Positions 9,029-17,713 of a stretch of DNA of 64,000 nt are shown piece by piece (the first letter of the stretch is position 1; the number at the start of each line of letters is the position of its first letter). A model generated the notes under the pieces. The model was not told the DNA's origin, made no database searches, and saw only the letters and a program-made list of their open reading frames with translations. The translations under genes were made by a program, and so were the position numbers. The DNA is from Niabella sp. Lineage in GTDB: Bacteria; Bacteroidota; Bacteroidia; Chitinophagales; Chitinophagaceae. The stretch spans positions 74,902 through 138,901 of the forward strand of contig NZ_JASLGT010000001.1 in the NCBI RefSeq assembly GCF_030150205.1, written 5' to 3'.

Positions 9029-9300
9029 CAATCTTTGCGTTTCAATTTTCAACCGCAAGGCGCTCCAGGGCTTCGCTAAGAACGCAACGATTTATTTCCG
9101 CAGCCTAACAATATTTCATGGCGGCCTTTGCGTGATCTTCGCAACCCTCATGTTTCAATTTTCAACCGCAAGGTGCGCCAGGACTTCGCTGAGAACGCAA
9201 CGATTTATTCCCGCAGCATAACAATATTTCATGGCGGCCTTTGCGTTTCACTTTTCAACCGCAAGGTGCGCCAGGACTTCGCCAGGAAACGCAAGGGTTA
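9029..9300 (-). repeat. Tandem noncoding repeats, inverted copy of the 4150-4487 block
   Basis: Two to three units, each containing 'tttcaaccgcaaggtgcgcc', 'aggacttcgct.agaacgcaacga', 'tttattcccgcagcataaca' and 'atttcatggcggcctttgcg'. These are the reverse complement of the units at 4150-4487. The block starts just after the GH32 stop and ends inside the truncated DapA-family gene at about 9300. Confidence 0.85.
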
Positions 9301-9444
9301 GTTCCCTTTGCTGTTGGCGAACAAGCGCGTCGCCCCATTCTTCAGGTAGCAATTTGTTAACAGCGTGAGTCCGTTAAAATCAATACCTCCATCCTCATTA
9401 AAGGGGGTTAACATCACCGGCACAAACCCTTTTTCTACATTCAT
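9298..9444 (-). pseudogene. 5' remnant of a DapA/NanA-family (dihydrodipicolinate synthase family) aldolase gene
   Basis: Reading the minus strand from an ATG at 9444 gives 48 codons: MNVEKGFVPVMLTPFNEDGG, then a segment with IDFNGLTLLTNCYLKNGATR and LFANSKGN. The first 44 or so match the start of DapA-superfamily lyases, in which PVMLTPF begins strand 1 and GA.GLFAN ends the second helix. A normal protein has about 300 residues; here a stop follows at 9298, exactly where the repeat block begins, so the rest has been lost. It lies 116 bases downstream of the Na+/solute symporter on the same strand, as expected for a sialic-acid or sugar-acid operon. Not functional as an enzyme. Confidence 0.8.
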
Positions 9445-9559
9445 TGTATTTCTTTTTAAATATTATCGTGTACCGGCATGCAGGGTGCAACCCGGGCAAT
9501 ACCTGTCCGTTCCGCTATCCGGTCCGGGATAGCAGGCAACATGCGTACACGTTATTTTA

Positions 9560-11125
9560 TTATGGATATTTTTTTTTCTGAAACCGGGTAAACAACAACC
9601 CCGACAGGAAGATCGTCAGCGTGCCTACCACAATGATCATATTTGCGTGCAGCGTACTTTTTATATAATGATACGGTTCCGGTATCCAGGCCGAAAGGGT
9701 CATCCACAGGATTACAACAATCCCCGTAATGGTAGCCAGCAGCGCCGCTGTATTTCCGGTTTGCTTACTAATAATACCTAAAAGAAACAGCCCCAGCATG
9801 CCGCCGGCAAAAATGCCGGAAAGCTGCCACCAGATATCCAGCACACTTTTAACACCGATCATCAACACGCCCGCAATCATGCCCAAAAGCCCAAACACTA
9901 CGGTAGCAATGTGCAACAGCCGCAACCCTTGTTTTTCATTTACCACTTTTTTAAAATACCGTTTATAAATATCTTCTGCAAATACCGTGGCAGAAGCATT
10001 CATACCGGAACTAATGGTACTCATTCCGGCGGATAAAATCGCGGAGATGATGAGCCCCACCAGTCCCGCCGGGATCATAGTTACCATAAAATGCGGCATC
10101 ACCTTATCGCCATAATCACCCGGAACCAGTTGCGCCGCTGTTGCAGCGATCTGTGCCGCCGGAGCTCCCTGCCCGATCCGTTCCGCTGCCACCTGTAATT
10201 TCACCGCATGCAGCAATTCGGGGTTGAGCTGGTAATACGCGTACAAACAGGTACCGATCACAAAGAAAAGCAGCGAAGCTGGAATATAGATCCAAACGCA
10301 AAGCCAGATCGACCGGGCCGCCTCTTTTTTAGAACTGGCTGTATGATAACGTTGCACATAGTTCTGATCCATTCCAAAATTGTTCAGGTTGATAAAAAAG
10401 CCGTACAATAAAACCACCAGGAAACCCGAGCTGGTAAAATCGAGATTGAGCCGCCCGAGGCCGAATTTGTTTTCGGCTTTCCCGATCTTTATAATTGTAT
10501 CCAGGCCACCGTTTACATTTGAAATAACCAGGTATACAATCAGGATGGCGCCCAGGGTTTTCAGAACGCCCTGTACCACCTCTGTCCAGATCACGGCTTC
10601 AATGCCACCCATTACCGTATAAAGAATGATACAGGCGCCGGTAACCAACATGATCATCTGCATCGGAAACCCGGTAAGGGCCTGGAGGGTGAGCGACAAA
10701 CCAAAAAATATGGAACCCATCCGCGCGATTTGTGTTAATAGAAAACATACAACGGCGTAAGTGCGGGCCCAGGGGCCAAAGCGCTTTTCGAGGTTGGTAT
10801 ATGCAGACACCTCCCCTACATTCCTGTAAAACGGAACAAAATATTTTGCAGCCACCCAGGCTGCCAGGGGCATGGAAAGACTGAACGCAAAAGCATTCCA
10901 GTTGCTGCCAAAGGCTTTACCCGGCACTCCCAGGAACGTATTACTGCTTAAAAACGTGGCATAGATGGAAAGACCTACGGCCCAGCCCGGAATCCGGCCG
11001 GAAGCGGTGGTAAACTGATCTGCGCTTTTATTTTTTCTTGAAAACAGGTACCCCACCAGCACCATGGCTACCAGGTAAATCAGGATCACACTTAAATCAA
11101 TCAAAGGCAATGTTTTCATCTGCAA
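9560..11125 (-). CDS. Sodium:solute symporter (SSS family)
   Basis: A 521-aa inner-membrane protein with about 13-14 transmembrane segments and the SSS hallmarks: YLVAMVLVGYLFSRK in TM1, TTASGRIPGWAVGLSI in loop 1-2, the GGIEAVIWTEVVQ signature near residue 170, and ISAILSAGMSTISSGMNASA around residue 370, which forms the Na3/Na2 region. It imports a small organic solute with sodium. The truncated NanA/DapA-family gene directly downstream and the sialidase-like gene nearby suggest a sialic acid or related sugar acid (inference). A second ATG at codon 3 is an alternative start. Confidence 0.9.
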   Translation of the reverse strand: MQMKTLPLIDLSVILIYLVAMVLVGYLFSRKNKSADQFTTASGRIPGWAVGLSIYATFLSSNTFLGVPGKAFGSNWNAFAFSLSMPLAAWVAAKYFVPFYRNVGEVSAYTNLEKRFGPWARTYAVVCFLLTQIARMGSIFFGLSLTLQALTGFPMQMIMLVTGACIILYTVMGGIEAVIWTEVVQGVLKTLGAILIVYLVISNVNGGLDTIIKIGKAENKFGLGRLNLDFTSSGFLVVLLYGFFINLNNFGMDQNYVQRYHTASSKKEAARSIWLCVWIYIPASLLFFVIGTCLYAYYQLNPELLHAVKLQVAAERIGQGAPAAQIAATAAQLVPGDYGDKVMPHFMVTMIPAGLVGLIISAILSAGMSTISSGMNASATVFAEDIYKRYFKKVVNEKQGLRLLHIATVVFGLLGMIAGVLMIGVKSVLDIWWQLSGIFAGGMLGLFLLGIISKQTGNTAALLATITGIVVILWMTLSAWIPEPYHYIKSTLHANMIIVVGTLTIFLSGLLFTRFQKKKYP

Positions 11126-11475
11126 AATTTATCAATCATTAGAAGCGTTCCGTTCTATATGTAAAAATATTACGGTGCATACTGCAGGCAATTTAAATAT
11201 TTATCCTTTTTTTATACGATTCTATCCTGAAACGGATTTTGAAAGCAAAAATAGCCGTTGGTTTACCGGAATGGGAAGAAAACCGGCTTAGTTGGGTATT
11301 GGATGGGCGCTTAAACGGATGTATCCAAAGGCTTTTATTTGTTACCAATCAAAAACTCAGCAGAGCGAAAGAAAAATGATTTTTTGCTACAAAAGCGAAT
11401 GCTATTATTCCCTTTATAGAATGCGCTTCAGATAAAGGGGCACCGTCACATTTCACGATACAGGATATCCAGCGG
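11126..11475. other. Intergenic region between symporter and aldehyde dehydrogenase
   Basis: 350 bases without a supported gene. The minus-strand word TATTTTTG (plus 11246-11253) matches the -7 consensus TAnnTTTG and lies 120 bases before the symporter start, but no TTTG is found at the expected -33 distance, so promoter assignment is weak. The rest is AT-rich and unremarkable. Confidence 0.3.
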
Positions 11476-12846
11476 CTATCTCCAGACCGTCTTAATATTT
11501 ACAAACTCCTTAATACCAAAACTCCCCAGCTCACGCCCATAGCCCGATTGATGAATACCTCCAAAAGGCACACGCGGGTCCGACTTCACAAAGGTATTTA
11601 CAAAACAGGCGCCTGCCTGCAACTGCTCACGCGCAATACGCTCGCCTTTCTTAATATCCTTTGTAAATACCGCAGCCCCCAGACCAAAACGGGTATCATT
11701 TGCAATTTCAATAGCATGTGCTTCATTCCGCGCTGTGATCACACAGGCAACCGGACCAAACAATTCCTCTTCGTAACCGCTCATTCCTTTTTGGATGCCG
11801 GTGAGGATGGTAGGCGCATAGAATGCATGCTTCCCTTTAAACGCCGGAATATTGCCACCTAAGATACAGGAAGCGCCAGCGGCAATATTTTCCTGCACCT
11901 GCCGGTGCAGCGCATCCCGGAGATCGGCACGGGACATAGGGCCAAGTTCTGTTTGGGCATCCAGCGGATCGCCCAGTTTTTTATGGCGCATCTTTTCCAA
12001 AAAAAGCCGGATAAATGCCTGCTCCACTTTTTTCACCACAATGAATCGCTTTGCCGCGATACAGCTTTGCCCGTTATTGATCAGCCGGCTTTGGGCACAA
12101 ACCGTTGCCGCCAGCTCCAGGTCCGCATCTTCCAGGATGATATACGGATCACTGCCCCCCAGCTCCAATACAGTTTTCTTTATTTGCCGGCCGGCCTGTG
12201 CAGCCACCTGGCTTCCCGCTTCGGTACTTCCCGTTAGGGTAACGGCTTTTACCAACGGATGATCAATGACAGCATTTACCGCCTTACTGCCCACCAGCAG
12301 GGTTTGAAATACCCCGCGCGGAAAACCAGCCTTCAGCAGCAGGGCTTCTATGGAAAGGGCACATCCCGGTACATTGGAGGCATGCTTTAGCAGCCCCGTA
12401 TTACCCGCCATCAGCGCCGGTGCAATAAAGCGAAAACATTGCCAGTAAGGAAAATTCCAGGGCATCACGGCTAACACCAGGCCAATGGGCTGAAAAGTAA
12501 CAAAACTGTTCCGGGCATCGGTTTTTACCTTTTCATCTTTTAAAAAAGCAGCTCCGTTCCGGGCGTAATAGGTACATACCGCCGCACATTTTTCTATTTC
12601 GGCGATGCCATCCTTTAAGGGCTTTCCCATTTCCGTTGCCATTAATATTGCCAGGTCATTCTTTTGCCGTTCCAATACGGCTGCCGTTTTCAACAGCAAA
12701 CCGGCACGTTGCTCAAAAGACGTATGGCGCCATTTCAGCCATGCCTTATAACCCGCTTCAATTTTTTCCACGGTTGCTTTTACGGTATCCTCTTTATATT
12801 TTTTAACCAGCTTTCCATTTAATGGGTTGATCGATTGTATTGCCAT
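11476..12846 (-). CDS. NAD(P)-dependent aldehyde dehydrogenase, succinate-semialdehyde dehydrogenase-like
   Basis: About 456 residues from the ATG at 12846 (MAIQSINPLNGK), which fits the family N-terminus better than the in-frame ATG at 12900. Motifs in order: MPWNFPYWQ of the cofactor site, GSTEAG, LELGGSDPYI with the general-base Glu, NNGQSCIAAKR with the catalytic Cys, and EELFGPVA. The length fits the compact GabD/Sad-type clade. It oxidises an aldehyde, possibly succinate semialdehyde or a sugar-derived aldehyde. It lies on the same strand as the symporter but is separated by 350 bases, so it may be its own unit. Confidence 0.88.
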   Translation of the reverse strand: MAIQSINPLNGKLVKKYKEDTVKATVEKIEAGYKAWLKWRHTSFEQRAGLLLKTAAVLERQKNDLAILMATEMGKPLKDGIAEIEKCAAVCTYYARNGAAFLKDEKVKTDARNSFVTFQPIGLVLAVMPWNFPYWQCFRFIAPALMAGNTGLLKHASNVPGCALSIEALLLKAGFPRGVFQTLLVGSKAVNAVIDHPLVKAVTLTGSTEAGSQVAAQAGRQIKKTVLELGGSDPYIILEDADLELAATVCAQSRLINNGQSCIAAKRFIVVKKVEQAFIRLFLEKMRHKKLGDPLDAQTELGPMSRADLRDALHRQVQENIAAGASCILGGNIPAFKGKHAFYAPTILTGIQKGMSGYEEELFGPVACVITARNEAHAIEIANDTRFGLGAAVFTKDIKKGERIAREQLQAGACFVNTFVKSDPRVPFGGIHQSGYGRELGSFGIKEFVNIKTVWR

Positions 12847-12970
12847 AATATTATTTTTAGATGTGCCGGCCATCCTCATATTTTCGCTTTTGATGACCAT
12901 GACCTGATCAGCGATCTTCCCTAAAGGTAATTCATTTGCGGGTTAGCAAGCCGGACTCCATCAGGTAGGG

Positions 12971-13114
12971 TGCCATTCAAGTTTTCGCATTCGGCTTACT
13001 GTTTTATTTGAACCACATAGGAACAGCAGCGCACATAAATGAAGCCACATAGATATGTTATGTGAAAACACTATGCAGCCTACTATTTGGTTCAAATCCA
13101 GCCGAAAATTTGAA
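12971..13114. repeat. Palindromic intergenic element (MITE-like hairpin)
   Basis: The outer arms tgccattcaagttttcg (12971-12987) and cgaaaatttgaatggca (near 13103-13119) are inverted copies with one mismatch. Inside them, tttgaacca(c) and (a)tggttcaaa form a second inverted pair, and cacata/tatgtg a third at the centre around 13033-13063. The 'aaccacatag' words are typical of Bacteroidota hairpin repeats. It fills the gap between the aldehyde dehydrogenase and sialidase-like genes; both are on the minus strand. Confidence 0.65.
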
Positions 13115-13196
13115 TGGCATCAAATTCCTTCGCAGCGCCGATTTTTTTCAGGACGCATCATCTCTAACAGGTAACCGCCAAATCGGGATATGTCCG

Positions 13197-14216
13197 TTAA
13201 TTTAAAAGATCCTTTAACGGGAGCTTCGTAAAATAAATATTGGTTTTCCCTTTATGTGAAGAATAGTAGCTTACCCAAAGTTCTTTGTCTTTTATCAGCA
13301 TCCCGGGATAGCTGCAATCGCCGCCACTCTCCAATACCTGTGTTTTAAGCAGCCGGCCATTGAGGTCGGTAACCAGTACACCGGTTTTGGCACCGCCGGG
13401 TAAATACAGCCGGGTGCCGATGATCAGTTTTTTCTGGTCAGGAGTAAACATAAAATCGGGGCCACCCAGCCGGTAATCCAGCTTCTGGTAATGAAACGCG
13501 GTAAAAGGCGCCGTGCCGGTAGCCAGTACTCCTAGCTTATCTTCCTGCTCCCTGCGGATAAGGATATACATTTTCCCTTTTTGATCAAACCGGATGGTTG
13601 ACTCATTGGGCATCCCATCCACCGCCAGGTCGACAATCTTTGTAAAGGTTTTTCCATCGGTTGTTTTAACCAGTGTGGCAGCCCCGCCCGTACCGTAATC
13701 GATCCCATACCCCGTTCCCCTGTACCAGGTAAGCCGCCAGATCCAGTTATGACCGCTGTTTTCAAGCACGGCCTTTTCCGGTTCGGTAAATTTCATACCG
13801 GCTCCCATAAACGCTACATGCGGATACATCCCCAACAGGCGTGATGGCCTTGTAGTGGTGTCGTATACGGAGCCACCCATCAGGCAAAGCATGCGCCCAT
13901 CCGGCATTACAGAGATCTTCTGATCCCGGAGGTCGATACCATCTTTCCGGATCAGCGCAAACGGTTCCCAGGTGCTGCCATCTTTCGTACGGAGGATGCG
14001 GCCTACCCCATTGGAACCGGGTACATGTCCCGATCCTTCCCGGAAACTGCAATACACATACCCTTTATAGGCAATCAGGTCGGTAAACGCATTGTGCGGC
14101 GCGCCGCTCCAGATTTCCGTACCGGGCAATACGGAAGACGGAATTGCAGTTGGGAACTGTGCCGGGCAAACTCGGGCCAAAAGCAGCACGAAAGCAAGTG
14201 CAGGCAATCTTTTCAT
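13197..14216 (-). CDS. Secreted sialidase-superfamily (BNR/Asp-box propeller) protein
   Basis: A 339-aa protein with a signal peptide (about residues 1-19, ending CPAQ). The rest shows six-bladed propeller features of sialidase-fold proteins: HNAFTDLIAYKGYVYCSFREG with an Arg in the position used by the catalytic triad, repeated blades such as ILRTKDGSTWEP and LVKTTDGKTF that resemble Asp-boxes (S/T-x-D-x-G-x-x-W/F), and GGDCSYPGMLIKDKELWVSYYS near the end. Homologues in Bacteroidota are often labelled exo-alpha-sialidase, but glycan specificity is unproven. It lies near the symporter and NanA/DapA-like remnant, consistent with a glycan-release role. Confidence 0.78.
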   Translation of the reverse strand: MKRLPALAFVLLLARVCPAQFPTAIPSSVLPGTEIWSGAPHNAFTDLIAYKGYVYCSFREGSGHVPGSNGVGRILRTKDGSTWEPFALIRKDGIDLRDQKISVMPDGRMLCLMGGSVYDTTTRPSRLLGMYPHVAFMGAGMKFTEPEKAVLENSGHNWIWRLTWYRGTGYGIDYGTGGAATLVKTTDGKTFTKIVDLAVDGMPNESTIRFDQKGKMYILIRREQEDKLGVLATGTAPFTAFHYQKLDYRLGGPDFMFTPDQKKLIIGTRLYLPGGAKTGVLVTDLNGRLLKTQVLESGGDCSYPGMLIKDKELWVSYYSSHKGKTNIYFTKLPLKDLLN

Positions 14217-14316
14217 TTGTTTTATTTTAATGTCCGATCAATGATCCAAAATCGTCTAACATCATACAGGAGCAGGAGCAACTTTTTTACGCTTCCGGAG
14301 GATCTAAGGATATGCC

Positions 14317-14892
14317 TTACTGTTTAAATGATTCCCGTACCGGTTCGCCATCAATCAATACTTCAAAGTCGTCAAACCAGGCCTTACCGGTTCCGCTCAT
14401 TTTACATCCAAATACAACGGACTGTACATTTCCGGAAATGGGAAGCTCGATGGAATATTGTTTCCAGTCGGAGTTTCCCTGGGCACTTTGATCATCACTG
14501 TTCTTATCGGCAATAATGGAACCGATGCCGTTGAGCTGCATCCAAATGCTGGCCGTTCCGTTTGCAAGCCCTTCGGTTTTGATAAAACCCGTAATCCGGA
14601 TGGTCTTTTTTCCGCTAACCATCTGTTGCGCCAGGATGGTATTGCATAAACCATTCCCCCGTTCAGCCGGGGCTTCCGGCTTTGGCGTAATCAATATCGA
14701 TCCCACCCCCGAATGGCCCGTTAAACTGGGAAGGATCTGGTACTGGCCCTTTGTATTCTGGGGAACCCAGCTAATCAGTTTGCCACCAACATCAAACCAC
14801 TCAAATCCGTAATTCCGGATCACTTTTTGTGACCAGCCGTTCAGGGCAAACGCTGAGCAAAACATAACGGTTAATAGTTTTTTCATGATCAT
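14317..14892 (-). CDS. Secreted jelly-roll (carbohydrate-binding-like) protein
   Basis: A 191-aa protein with a signal peptide (MKKLLTVMFCSAFALNGWSQ). The mature part reads as one beta-sandwich domain: NYGFEWF near the start, RITGFIKTEGLANGTASIWMQ in the middle, and GKAWFDDFEVLIDG at the end. The WFDDFEVLIDG ending is typical of galactose-binding-like domains attached to S41 peptidases and glycosidases. No catalytic domain is fused here, so it is a free-standing binding module. It sits 100 bases upstream of the sialidase-like gene on the same strand and may be co-expressed with it. Confidence 0.7.
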   Translation of the reverse strand: MIMKKLLTVMFCSAFALNGWSQKVIRNYGFEWFDVGGKLISWVPQNTKGQYQILPSLTGHSGVGSILITPKPEAPAERGNGLCNTILAQQMVSGKKTIRITGFIKTEGLANGTASIWMQLNGIGSIIADKNSDDQSAQGNSDWKQYSIELPISGNVQSVVFGCKMSGTGKAWFDDFEVLIDGEPVRESFKQ

Positions 14893-15240
14893 AAGAAGTT
14901 TTATTTTTTAGTCAATACAGCCTCATCGTTAAACCCAGGGCAACATCAAATTACTGGTATCTTATGGCAGCCGTCAGGCTAAAATAATGAATATATGACA
15001 TACATATTACATCTGCACATTTTCAGGGCATTTCCATTCCCGCAGCCGGCCCATCCGGGAGGCTTCATAACCCCCTCATTCCGAACGATATAATTTAGTT
15101 CACCTAAAGATGTATTTTTTTGATGCTGCTTTTGTATCTTCGCCGCTATGCCTTTCCGGATAAATAAAAAATCCAGGTGGGTATTAACTTTTAATGAATT
15201 ATAGAATCTTTTTCTGAAAAGAAAAATAAAATGAAGTTTA
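14893..15240. other. Divergent intergenic region upstream of rny
   Basis: 348 bases between divergent genes. The word TATCTTCG at 15135-15142 resembles the -7 element TAnnTTTG with one mismatch and could drive rny with a leader of about 95 bases, but the -33 box at the right distance is poor. An AT-rich stretch precedes the ATG. No small ORF or terminator of note. Confidence 0.35.
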
Positions 15241-16800
15241 ATGGATCCTTTAATAATTGTTTACATCATCGGTGGCCTTATACTGGGCATTATCGCCGGT
15301 AAATTGATCTTTGCAAAAAATACCCAGCAGAAAATTGAAGAAGCGGAATTACATTCTAAAAACATCCTCAAAGAAGCAGAACTAAAGGCAGAAACGATCC
15401 GGAAGGAAAAAGAGCTGGAAGCCAAAGAACGTTTTGTTTCCCTGAAGGCCACGCATGAAAAAGAAGTAAACGAGCGCAACCGGAAACTGTCTGAATCAGA
15501 AAACCGCATCAAACAGAAAGAACAGTCGCTCAGCCAGAAAGAAACCAATGTTGAAAAGCAGATCAAGGAAAACGATGCCATTAAAGAGAACCTGAACCGC
15601 CAGATAGAGGTGGTGAATAAAAAACGGACCGAACTGGAAAAGCACCAGGAAGAGCATATCCGCCGCCTGGAAAAAATTGCCGGACTGTCTGCTGAAGAGG
15701 CCAAAAGCCAGTTGGTGGAAAGTCTGAAGAACGAAGCGCAGACCCAGGCGATCGGCATCCAGCAGGAAATCATCGACGAAGCAAAACAAAAGGCCAATAA
15801 AGAGGCCCGGAAAATTATTATACAAACCATCCAGCGTACCGCTGCCGAACAGGCGATTGAAAACTCGATCACTGTTTTCAACCTGGAAAGTGATGAGGTA
15901 AAGGGGCAGATCATTGGTCGTGAAGGACGTAATATACGGGCGCTGGAAGCCGCTACCGGTGTGGATCTGATTGTAGATGACACTCCGGAAGCCATCCTGC
16001 TTTCCTGTTTTGATCCGCTGCGCCGTGAGATCGCCCGCCTGAGCCTGCAGCGCCTGGTTACCGACGGACGGATTCACCCTGCCCGTATTGAAGAAGTAGT
16101 AGAAAAAACCCGCAAACAGATCGAAGAACAGGTGATGGAAATTGGTGAACGTACCGTCATCGACCTGGGTATTCATGGTTTGCATAAAGAACTGGTGCGG
16201 ATGGTAGGCCGTATGCGCTACCGTTCTTCTTACGGGCAAAACCTGCTGATGCACAGCCGGGAAACAGCCAATCTTTGTGCCATCATGGCTTCTGAGCTGG
16301 GCCTCAATCCCAAGCTGGCCAAGCGTGCGGGGCTGTTACATGATATTGGAAAAGTACCGGATGAAGAATCTGAACTGAGCCACGCACTGCTGGGAGCAAA
16401 ACTGGCAGAAAAATATGGAGAAAATCCTGCCGTGGTAAACGCTATTGCCGCCCACCACGATGAGGTTGAAATGCAATATGTGATCTCTCCCATCGTACAG
16501 GCCTGTGATGCCATCAGTGGTGCACGTCCCGGGGCACGCAGGGAGATTATGCAGCAATACCTGCAGCGGATCAAAGACCTGGAAAACCTGGCAACCAGCT
16601 ACCCGGGCGTGGAAAAAGCCTATGCCATCCAGGCGGGTCGGGAACTGCGGGTGATTGTAGAATCGGACAAAGTTTCGGACCAGGACAGTGACAAACTTTC
16701 TTTTGAAATTGCCCAGAAGATCCAAACGGAAATGACCTTCCCCGGCCAGATTAAGGTAACGGTGATCCGCGAAAAAAGAGCGGTGAACGTAGCGCGCTAA
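15241..16800 (+). CDS. rny: Ribonuclease Y
   Basis: A 519-aa membrane-anchored endoribonuclease. An N-terminal transmembrane helix (residues 4-25) is followed by a long Glu/Lys coiled coil (about 28-190), a KH RNA-binding domain with GREGRNIRALEAATG (about 220-245), and an HD domain with the metal-binding LLHDIGK (H367, D368) and HHDEVE. It initiates mRNA turnover at the inner face of the membrane. The length matches the family. A strong terminator follows directly, so it is probably monocistronic. Confidence 0.96.
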   Translation: MDPLIIVYIIGGLILGIIAGKLIFAKNTQQKIEEAELHSKNILKEAELKAETIRKEKELEAKERFVSLKATHEKEVNERNRKLSESENRIKQKEQSLSQKETNVEKQIKENDAIKENLNRQIEVVNKKRTELEKHQEEHIRRLEKIAGLSAEEAKSQLVESLKNEAQTQAIGIQQEIIDEAKQKANKEARKIIIQTIQRTAAEQAIENSITVFNLESDEVKGQIIGREGRNIRALEAATGVDLIVDDTPEAILLSCFDPLRREIARLSLQRLVTDGRIHPARIEEVVEKTRKQIEEQVMEIGERTVIDLGIHGLHKELVRMVGRMRYRSSYGQNLLMHSRETANLCAIMASELGLNPKLAKRAGLLHDIGKVPDEESELSHALLGAKLAEKYGENPAVVNAIAAHHDEVEMQYVISPIVQACDAISGARPGARREIMQQYLQRIKDLENLATSYPGVEKAYAIQAGRELRVIVESDKVSDQDSDKLSFEIAQKIQTEMTFPGQIKVTVIREKRAVNVAR

Positions 16801-16821
16801 ATAAGGTATCAACAATACGAC

Positions 16822-16852
16822 AACCGTCTCAGCCTTCTGAGGCGGTTTTTTT
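16822..16852 (+). terminator. Rho-independent terminator of rny
   Basis: An 11-bp stem aaccgtctcag/ctgaggcggtt (one G-U pair) with loop cctt (16833-16836), followed by seven T. It lies 21 bases after the rny stop and just before the end of the convergent gene. Confidence 0.9.
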
Positions 16853-16857
16853 ACGCG

Positions 16858-17520
16858 TCAACGATCGGCTGAAGACCAGTCGTTGGGATCATTTATTTCA
16901 TGGGTGATCGTAACAAATATATTTTTTGCCCGCCCGCCGACGGTTGCCTCCCGGTCGTAATAGATCCATTCCGACAGTACATCCACTGCAATCGCCCGGC
17001 AATGTTTGATCGACTGGCCGTCCCGTTGTTCCCGGTGCTGCAACAGCAGTACCTGCCAGATCAGGCAATCCTGAAAAGAATCATGAAACAGGAGCGCTTC
17101 TACGCTTTTTGTTTTGTATCCTTTGGTCTCCGCATACCGGGTGGCCTGTCTTATAGCCTCCACCCTCCCATTTAAAACCGCAACCGCATAAGCTCCGTTT
17201 CTCGGCAACCCGTATTTCAGTACCTGGCCATATCCATCAAAATTCAATTCGAAGCCATACTGTTCTCGGCTGTTTTGGGGGCTTACATAAATGTAATGCA
17301 GGTTATACCGTGGAATTGGGGTATAGCGGATGGCCTCATCCTCCGCCAGGCAACAGGCATCAGGATCATACAGCGTTGCGATGTTGAACACCGCATCCAC
17401 GCTGTGTTCTTCCAGTGAGGTCTGTATAATTTTTGTTGCCCGGATTTGTATCTCAACAGGCAGTTGCTCAAACTCTGTAATAATTTTCGGAGAGACCTGT
17501 TTGGATCGTTTGGTTTTCAT
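16858..17520 (-). CDS. Conserved hypothetical protein
   Basis: A 220-aa soluble protein, basic at its start (MKTKRSKQVSPK), with no signal peptide or membrane segment. It has mixed alpha/beta composition and some aromatic-rich pieces (YTPIPRYNLHYIYVS, FHDSFQDCLIWQVLLLQHRE). I do not recognise a family. The gene is convergent with rny and divergent from the barrel gene at 17714, so it stands alone. Codon use matches the neighbours, which supports it as a real gene. Confidence 0.65.
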   Translation of the reverse strand: MKTKRSKQVSPKIITEFEQLPVEIQIRATKIIQTSLEEHSVDAVFNIATLYDPDACCLAEDEAIRYTPIPRYNLHYIYVSPQNSREQYGFELNFDGYGQVLKYGLPRNGAYAVAVLNGRVEAIRQATRYAETKGYKTKSVEALLFHDSFQDCLIWQVLLLQHREQRDGQSIKHCRAIAVDVLSEWIYYDREATVGGRAKNIFVTITHEINDPNDWSSADR

Positions 17521-17713
17521 TCATTAAATGTAGCATAAAACCAGTTAGGCCCTTAAACAATTCATGTTATTGAACATTACCTTCGGCAGCATCAATGATT
17601 TTTCACAGTTCATTGTACTAATCAATCGTTAAAGGGCATTGCGGATAATTGTATTCACGTTATTTTCATCCCCTTATTCAAAATTGACTTTTAACCTTCA
17701 AAAAACTGAATTT

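Noticed and set aside
12971..13119. CRISPR-like array
   Set aside because: It is one nested palindrome without regular spacers.
15261..16254. Long antisense open frames opposite rny
   Set aside because: They are mirror frames of a GC-rich conserved gene and have no motif or start context.
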